From Zygnema cylindricum (lineage: Eukaryota > Streptophyta > Zygnematophyceae > Zygnematales > Zygnemataceae): 64,000 bases of DNA. Below, piece after piece: positions 56,728 to 64,000 of the stretch. The notes under the pieces were generated by a model, which was not told the origin of the DNA, did no database searches, and saw only the letters and a program-made list of their open reading frames with translations. Positions within the stretch are counted from its first letter, which is position 1. Each line of letters begins with the position of its first letter. The position numbers were made by a program, and so were the translations under genes. Where the stretch lies: contig JBBHKE010001492.1 in NCBI GenBank assembly GCA_037447655.1, forward strand, positions 62,001-126,000. The letters are read 5' to 3'.

Positions 56728-56805
56728 TGTGTTAGCCAGGATTTGAATCTGGCCCTACATATTGCAGTAGTAGCCTGTGTAACAATTATCCGTAACCAGT
56801 TGATG
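56728..56805 (-). other. tRNA-like block in an LTR remnant inside the hAT element
   Basis: On the minus strand a B-box-like GATTCAAATCC (inverse at 56,739-56,749) sits in a perfectly paired T-arm (GCCAG and CTGGC around it), with an A-box-like ACTGGTTACGG upstream. Neighbouring sequence (GAGAGATAGAGAGAGAAAG near 56,655, GATATGGAGTGTAATAAC near 56,812, TTCATTTAACGG near 56,858) matches the order of landmarks in the Copia LTRs, so this is an LTR fragment. Confidence 0.55.
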
Positions 56806-57044
56806 TAGTTGATATGGAGTGTAATAACTATATACATATGTTCAATTGTTTAGAGTTCATTTAACGGAGAACGTATAAACTGCGGTACATGTAAAATTCT
56901 ATTTTTTTTACATGTACGGAATAGTACGGATACAAATTCATTAACGATTTTAATGATTTTTTCAAATCATTCAATGCCGTACTTACGTATAATTCTTGCG
57001 CTTTAATCGTGCGACAAATACGGTTTGAACAACTATGATAAAAA

Positions 57045-57420
57045 CCCACATTTTACTTAAAATGCTTTGAAATGCAAGTAGTTTAGTGTGACGTGACGTA
57101 TTGTGATGTATGATATCTAATGTAATATGTGTGAATTTGCATGTGAAAATGTGAATGTTATGTTATTTAATTGAATGTGTTGTCATGAGATCCCATGTTA
57201 CGTCTAGTGTGTTGTTTGAATGACCTTTTAATCTTCTCTATTTCCGCCTTGTAGACTTTTGTGGCTCTATTTTTCAACCCACAATCTCAACATAATATAC
57301 TGTTGAAAAGTACACTAACGTCACTATCACAAATATATTTGCAAAGTTGACACAATACATTCATATTGAAATTGTTTTTTCCTATCATTTAAAACCACCA
57401 CCCACAACCTCCAACCGGTG
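57045..57420. other. Junction spacer of unit C
   Basis: 57,045-57,210 matches the inverted region upstream of Lhcb copy 2 (44,815-45,005). About 57,280-57,420 matches 39,660-39,800 inverted. No gene. Confidence 0.55.
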
Positions 57421-57780
57421 TATTCGCACCAATGTGACGACGATGCTTGGCCTCTTAAATTACAACCACCGTTATTAGTTTTAACTATTTATTGGTGTTA
57501 CTACTACTACTACTAATAAGTATTACTAGTTATTGTTACTGATAATAATTATTACTACTACTAATAAGTATTACTAGTTATTGTTACTGATAATAATTAT
57601 TACAACGAATAATAATTATTACTAGTTATTGTTACTAATAATAATTATTACTACTACTAATAATTATTATTACTACTATTAATAAGAATAATTAGTACAA
57701 CAACCAATAATAATAATAACTACTGCCAATACCACTAACAATTTATACTAAGAATACTTGCAATAATATAATTAATTATA
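57421..57780. repeat. TTA/TAA-rich microsatellite (unit C)
   Basis: TAATAATTATTACTA-like repeats make up the inverted counterpart of 39,401-39,660. It is longer than in unit A because of an extra tandem copy (ACTAATAAGTATTACTAGTT occurs twice). Confidence 0.7.
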
Positions 57781-57849
57781 TAAAATGGAACAAAATACTT
57801 CGCGTTGATAATGATGAGGATGATACATTTTAAATAAAGTGCAAAAATT

Positions 57850-58319
57850 TCCATATATCCTCACTATTTGTGGTGGAAGTGGCACTTTGTTGGCCGCCAG
57901 TCGTACGCCATCTCCTTCACAGAAGTGACCGTACGGACGAGCGCGAATATTCCTGCGATTTGGACGTATCCGCAACGGAAAAGATTCCGTACCGCAAAAG
58001 TCGTCCCCGTTCTGCCGCCGGCGTCACCTCCGCCACCGACAGTTGTCGACTTCGCCTCGCGGCACGCTCACACGTGCGACATGCCTCTTCGCTGCGTGTT
58101 CTGCCAGCTGGCTCGCGGCAGTACGGAGGGCCGTACCACACGCGTCCTCTACGCGGTGCGCCACTTTCCCGCCAGCTGTCCGCAGCAGCGTCCGCACGCG
58201 CGACAGCGTGACGTGACATGACGTGACGTGGCGGGGGGGCCTCTGCAGGACGACCTGGTGGTGGCGTTTGAGGACATCCGCCCGGCGGCCGCCAGGTGGG
58301 GGGGGGGGGGGGGGGAGCG

Positions 58320-58359
<40 letters not shown>

Positions 58360-58730
58360 GTTGATATTAGTGTGGGTGCTAGGGGTCGGTGTGCTCGAGG
58401 AAGGACGAAAAGGAAGGGGGAAAGTTCGGAAAACGACAAACAAAAAAAAATAAAATAATTACTTGAAGTCGGTTCGTTTCCGGCGCAGGCACTATCTGGT
58501 GATCCCTATTTCGCACGTGCGAGACGTGGACAGCCTGCAGCGTGGCCACGTGGATCACCAACTGGGTACGTGACGTGACGTGACGTGACGTGACGTGGCA
58601 TGCACGGAGACTGTGCCGATGCAGTTCCGTAAATGGCGGAGCCTCCGTTTCCGTACAGCTGCTGTGTACGGAACTGCCGCATTGCACCGGAGGCCCTCCA
58701 CACTATTTAGAGTGGATTTTATGTATGTGG
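57850..58730. repeat. GC-rich block with ACGTG arrays and long G run (unit C)
   Basis: This is the inverted copy of 38,561-39,400. ACGTG repeats tandemly at about 58,566-58,597 (six units) and near 58,208-58,230. A G run of 18 (58,298-58,315) is followed by an uninterrupted run of 38 G (58,321-58,358). Open frames on both strands are composition artefacts. Confidence 0.65.
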
Positions 58731-60944
58731 TTCTTTTTTTCTGAAAAGTGGATTTGTGTCTTTTGTTGTGGGGGGGGGGAGGGAGGGGGATTTGGGAGGG
58801 GCATCGGGTGGGATAGGGAGGCTGATAATGATAGTGATACTTATTCTCCGTTTTTAATTTTGAAATATCTCCAGTTTCTTTCATTTTAACCATCTGTACT
58901 TTTTTTTATGCTCTTTCTCTTTCTATTTGTACTAATTGTTTTTATTTTATCAAACTTATCATATGTTTGTTTACTATTATTTATTCACTTCTTTTTAGTT
59001 CCCATTTCTGACGCTCTTTACCCCATTTCAAATTATGGATGGTTTTTTCAAATGCTTAAAATTGAAATTTTGAGTTTCTGTCTCTCCCAAGCTCAATTTT
59101 TATGTCGATTTAGCGTCAAATTCCAATTTCCCGCCAAAAAATTGCCCATCATAAATTTTCCCATGTTGAATGGTTTTTAAGGATAAATATTGATGTTCCA
59201 TTATCAATTAGTGTTTCAAGTCAGTGGCCGATATTCCGAGGGGTAAAGGGAGAGAGGGGTAGAGGGAGGAAATGTTCGATGGGTAAGAGACAAAGGATGT
59301 TTGGGAAGTAAATTATACACTGGGAAATATTGGGGAAGAGGGCGAGGTTCGAGGTTATTGATTATTTGTCACACATGTTTTTTTAAGCGGACAACACCCA
59401 AACAGAGGAAACAAAATTTGTAAAATTGCCTTTTTGTTTGAATTCCCATTTATTATTTATTATTATCTGTTTTACATTCGCCATTTATTGCTCCACTCAT
59501 TTCTTCGCATTTTAGTTATTCATTTCCACTCCCTCTCCCTCTCCCCCTCCCCTCCCCCAGGTGGTCCCAGTTCAAGTACTTCCCTCTGGGCCGGTGGGGC
59601 GCCTATTTGGACGCTGACGTAGTTTTGGAGAGACTGGAACCTTCTCCCCTCTGAACCCTAATTTTGGAAATAGGTGTCAAATTATCAATTAGGAACAACA
59701 GATTTATGGTATTCTGAATGATTTTCACAACCACCTCTCGTCTTCTGCCCATTTTTTTGTGAAAGTTTATCACAAATTTAATAGCTGGTCGCTCGTTTTT
59801 TTTTTTTTTTTTTTCTAATTTTTTGGGATGAGATACCGTATTATAGACTGGAACCATTTTTGCACATTGCAAACTATAATTTTTCTTCTTCTTTGTAATA
59901 AGGTTACTTATCCGACCATTTTTTGTTTTATTATGAATATTTTTGTCCGTATTTGGACATCATCTCCCATGACACTTAATAAATCCGCGGGACAATTTTT
60001 CCCTTCAAAATTATTTGTCGGGTTAAATTGGCATTGCGAAATGTAAACGCAGACTGCTTTGCTAATTTATCTCTGTAATATGTCAACAATTATCACTCTT
60101 TTTTTTGTGTTTTACAATTTTCTTATTGCTTATGGTTAGCGGGAACGGAACGGAATGAAACAACTCCTGAGTGTCTCTAGGTTATAAAGACACCACCAAA
60201 AACTTGCAAACGGCATTTCCCAAATTTTTTGGATCCAGATGAAGTTAGAGCACAGCCTATCAAGAAGCCCATGGGACTGTTTTTGAAAACCCCGACTTGA
60301 AAACCACACTTGACTCGAAAGCGCCTTCTTCCCGTCGCCATGCTTTACCTTCGAATCTATTTTCCTTCGCCCGTTTAATGATTGTCAAATCAATCCCAAG
60401 TACTAGCGAGGTTGACGGTTCCTCAGTTCTTTGTCTTCCGTTTGACGACTTTTTTCTTCCCTCCCTCGGGGATTCTTCCCCTTGACCAGCCTTTCCTCCC
60501 TGCATTTCTTACACCCCTGTGGTTTCTCGTTATTTCCCCCTCACGTTTGTCCCCACACTTTTGCTGTCACTTTTGTCCTTATTGTACCTTCCAATGTTTT
60601 TTGCTGGTTTGCCTTTTTTGTCTCTTACCTTCTTCCACAATATTTTCCCTTTCAGTGAGCTTCCGCCCACACCAAAAATGTTTTGCAATCGAATGTTAGT
60701 CGCATTTAGAAAAAAGGTAATTTTGCCTTTATTCATTTGTTCCCATAACTTACCAGATACACTTTTCTTACTAGAGTCTCACCCTGTCCTCCTAAAAAAC
60801 GTCTCACCCTGTCCTCCACATTGCAGTTTAAGTCAACTACTGGTACACTATCAATAGTGAATAGTGATGGAGCATGAGGCTAATGTCATGTTGTCAACTC
60901 TAATTAGGCCCGAGCAATGTCATCAATTCCTGAACCGCTTACCA
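58731..60944. other. Non-coding spacer of unit C
   Basis: This is the inverted counterpart of 35,833-38,560. No gene was recognised. It ends at the empty target site of E5 (AATGG at 60,945-60,949). Confidence 0.6.
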
Positions 60945-60949
60945 AATGG

Positions 60950-61724
60950 TGCAAGAAAAAACAGACACCAAGTGGTCGTAACATTAATAGGCGTTGCAGT
61001 GAATTGAATGCAATGAAGTTCAAATAAGCAATGCATGATTTACTCTCAACTTTCCACACTTCCTTCAACAGGCTTCTTCCCCCTACTGCACCTCCGATTC
61101 ATGTCAAATCAAAGAGCACAAAATAAAGTGTGAAATATAAAGAGAGAAACCAGGAGACGTCCCAGACTATTCACAACATGTTAGTGCACTATTGAACACC
61201 AATCAACCCCTTTATGTGAAATAAAAGGTTATTATCAGATAATGAGGACAAGCTGGCCACTTACATACCTTCCCTACTAATTTTGACCTCTGAATCTGAA
61301 GAATCGGCAGATACTACCTAAACCTATATATAATTAATGCTTTCATAAACTTTTATTTGTCCATCAGTCGCTGTTCCATCACATGAACTCGGTTCATCAC
61401 CACCTGAATGGCCGCTACCTTGAACTTTATATCGTAATACTCCCCATAAAAAGAAAAAGAAAAACAATTATGATATTTTCCGTATAGCAAAAATAATCGG
61501 GCAGTTGTCGCCATCCTCCCTTGTTGTATGAATCATTAACAGCTAAAAAAATGGAGTAAAATCCATTGAAGAAGAGCAGTTGTCGCCTTCCTCTTTCAGT
61601 TAAAAAACAGATATTTAAAGAAGCTTTGGCCCTCCCATGAGAAAGTTGATTTCATAAATGTGAAACAACCAAAGAAATTTAAGAACAAAAAATAGACACA
61701 TGGGCTTTAAGATTTATATTCCGA
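60950..61724. other. 3' flank of the unit C kinase gene
   Basis: This is the inverted counterpart of 29,271-30,045, with no gene. It presumably includes the 3' untranslated region of the kinase. Confidence 0.5.
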
Positions 61725-63999
61725 TCATGCATAGCCGTTGGCTGAAACGCTTTCCTTCGGTCTTGAATCCTCCAAAGATAACAAAGAATCAGAACTTTCT
61801 TCATTTGTCGATTGCGGTAGCTCAAAAAATTCACGATGGAGCTTTTCCACAAGCTCGCGAGAATGTTCATCATCTACCACAAGACTGATGTTCACCTGAA
61901 TTGACATAAGAAGAACGCAACGAGGCACTTCAGAAAATGAATGATATTAATTATAAAGAAGTCCAAGTGTTGAGAAAAGAGCACGATAGACAACTTCCTT
62001 TTAGACGACGACTTAATTAGATCATGTTTGCAAGAAGAGATTGAGTTTGCCAGAAATTACCTTCGAAGCCCCTTGACTGATCATTTGCACATTGATTCCA
62101 CTTTTTCTAAACACGCTGAATGCCTGCACTCAACCCCAGAATCAATTTAAGATCAGCTTTCAAAACAACCTCAGTGTGAGGAAAACAAGAGGAAGAAAGA
62201 CAATAGTGAGATACTAGACTATTAAATAGTCTAAGGGTAACAACATTTACACCTGCATGTGCGAATTAACTGGATATAATTATGCGTGGAACTGATCTAG
62301 GATCCATGTTTTTATTCGGGTAATAACATTATTTGCAGTGACACAAGTGAAATACTAATATACCAAATGTTGGTGAAATATGTGCTCCTCGATCCAGCGC
62401 TGTACTCTGTCAGATTTATTTGCCTCTCCAGAATGATTCAGAAGTATAGAGCACGGGTCTTCTTCATTGACCTTAAAATAAAACAAAAAGTCTACTCGAA
62501 TTGGACCACTTGTGCAGCTCCTCCTAAAAAACTATAGAACCTGTCCTCACCTTCTCCAGAATGAGAGAAGATCGCTGCACATTTCCTATCAAAGAAATGA
62601 TCGACCGATGTTGAACGAGCTTCACGACAGCAATGCCTTGAAGCATCTCCATCATACGATCCAATTCCTGCGCCTTCACAAACATCCCTCCTCTTTAACA
62701 TAATGCACACTTTCCCCTTTGGGTTTGCCTAAGAAGACTCTAAAAACATAGAAACCTTGTTGCAACACGTACACGAAGTCGCGTTTTCAAGAATCTTAAG
62801 TTATGTTCCAAAAATCCATTGCCATTCTCCTCATCTTCATGTGACTAAACCCAAGTGGAAGTTTCCAAGTGTGTAAGTGTTTTCTTAACAACAGTGGAAT
62901 TGACAGAACAAACTCGCATAAGTTGGAATCCCATACTGTAATTGCGAAAAAAATCAGGAAGAATCAACAAGGAAGAATATATCTGCACCTGTTGAATAAG
63001 TTCTCGACTCCATAACTTGGCTGGATCCAATGTGAGTGATATGCTCACTTCACTTGTCGCCACCACATCCACAGAAATTCCTAGCTGCTCAAAAATGGAA
63101 AATACCTGAAACGAAAAATATCGGACGGTTTAATAATCGAACAAAGGCAGCACTTTATTTCTCCACTGAATTCCAAACAGCAACCGAAGAACACGGACTT
63201 TCTGCTAAAGAGTAACAACATATCCTTTATCTAAGCACTAAAATTTGATTCCCAAAGTAGATAACACGACTTCCGCACGCCTTCATGTACCAAAAGCATT
63301 TGACTGCCACCTCATTTTTAAAGCATAGCCTCTAGCTCTCTGCCAGTAATTCATGCGAATACCGACGGTTGGCATAATATATTTCCAATAATACCTTTGC
63401 AAGGAAGCCGTACTGGCCGAGCATCCTTAGGCTCACAATATCGAGCATTGTCACATTGGGTTTCAAAACGATGCTCGTGAGGAGGGCGTCACTCATGTCA
63501 CGCTGCCCTGTAATTAGAGTGCCTGCCGCTGCTGGGTTATACGAATTTTTCACCCTCACAGGAGTATTTGACTCTTTGGCAGGTCGCATGGACTGAGGAT
63601 GTAGGACCTGCCATCAATCACAGCAACCTTCCAGAAATGAAGGCAAATAAACAGACGAAGAAGGATTTCACAGGTTTGACAGAAGCTGAAAGCAACAAAT
63701 AGCATCGACTGCTAAGCAAATACAGAGAGAAACATAGAAAGCACACAGTTTCATGATGGCTAATTTAATGTCTGAAATATCTAGGGGTGAATTCGGACTG
63801 CTATACCTGAGCTCCAAAGTATGCCAGCTCAGCAGCTTCATCGAAAGTCAGGAAAGGCACACACTGGGCTTGTGACCGAATTCCTGGGTCGCATGTAAGC
63901 ACTCCATCGACATCCTTCCAAACCTGTAATTTGTAAATCGCCTTCCACCCACCAATAACATCAGTACTTGTGACAGATCAACGTATCTAATGAGCCATG
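61725..63999 (-). CDS. AK: Aspartate kinase, C-terminal half (gene continues past right edge)
   Basis: This is the regulatory half of a monofunctional plant aspartate kinase (ATP + L-aspartate to aspartyl phosphate; plastid, lysine-inhibited in known plants). Minus-strand exons: 63,807-63,923 (VWKDVDGVLTCDPGI to AYFGAQ), 63,395-63,607 (MRPAKESNTPVRVKNSYNP and onward), 62,989-63,105 (SVDVVATSEVSISLTLDP), 62,551-62,667 (ELDRMMEMLQGIAVV), 62,364-62,471, 62,061-62,123 (GINVQMISQGASK) and 61,725-61,895, ending TGA. All have phase-0 joins and GT-AG sites, and no stop or frameshift was found. Two ACT repeats are recognisable. The 36-residue exon 62,364-62,471 is an unusual insertion within the second ACT region. 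The catalytic N-terminal half should lie to the right of the window. Confidence 0.85.
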
Positions 64000-64000
64000 G

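Larger units (their letters stand above)
54102..57036. mobile_element. Decayed hAT transposon (2935 bp) with 8-bp target duplication
   Basis: The element is flanked on both sides by GATAAAAA (54,094-54,101 and 57,037-57,044). The related, uninterrupted region upstream of Lhcb copy 2 (about 45,005-45,020, inverted) lacks the insertion. The ends TTGTTGTTGTTCAAATCGTG (left) and the inverse of ATAGTTGTTCAAACCG (right) form terminal inverted repeats. An 8-bp duplication and the transposase remnant identify the hAT superfamily. The 484-bp MITE at 40,042-40,525 shares its terminal regions. An LTR-like remnant with a tRNA-like block is nested near the right end (about 56,640-56,870). Confidence 0.8.

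Overview
The window is nuclear DNA from a green plant of the streptophyte line (a land plant or a charophyte alga). The evidence is chloroplast light-harvesting (Lhcb) genes and a plant-type aspartate kinase, both with GT-AG introns, set in a repeat-dominated landscape of Copia LTR retrotransposons, hAT-like DNA transposons, MITEs, AT-rich minisatellites and GC-rich tracts. The Lhcb sequence has a seed-free-plant look, but I cannot fix the species.

Layout. 1-20,263: nested and broken Copia elements of one clade. E1 is on the minus strand (1-3421, runs off the left edge). E2 is on the plus strand (3422-10,892) and carries a foreign solo LTR inside its 5' LTR. E3 is on the minus strand (10,893-14,610, 3'-truncated). 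An unassigned stretch follows, then E4 on the plus strand (16,682-20,263, 5'-truncated). 20,900-24,590: a decayed Hermes-like hAT transposon with a Harbinger-like MITE inside it. 24,800-39,800: duplicated unit A, made of Lhcb copy 1, a broken aspartate-kinase copy and non-coding spacer, with a complete 5777-bp Copia element (E5) inserted. 39,801-44,815: small DNA transposons and minisatellites. 44,815-54,101: Lhcb copy 2 (plus strand) facing Lhcb copy 3 (minus strand) with its attached kinase fragment. 54,102-57,036: a second decayed hAT element. 57,045-64,000: unit C, the inverted counterpart of unit A, without the Copia insertion and with an apparently intact kinase 3' half that continues past the right edge.

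The functional content appears to be three Lhcb genes encoding nearly identical 265-residue proteins, plus the visible part of one aspartate kinase gene (unit C). Everything else is mobile or decayed DNA. The window is strongly palindromic, with head-to-head and inverted copies of an Lhcb-kinase unit. Insertions present in one arm and absent from the other give empty sites, from which exact ends and target duplications can be read.

The most unusual biology is in the Copia clade. The primer-binding site directly after the LTR matches the anticodon region of initiator tRNA-Met (half-tRNA priming, as in Drosophila copia), not a tRNA 3' end. The gag start codon lies inside the LTR, so the primer site is itself translated. 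The LTRs also carry a tRNA-like block with A- and B-box-like motifs, antisense to the element. Pairwise comparisons here were made by eye; no alignment or search was run.
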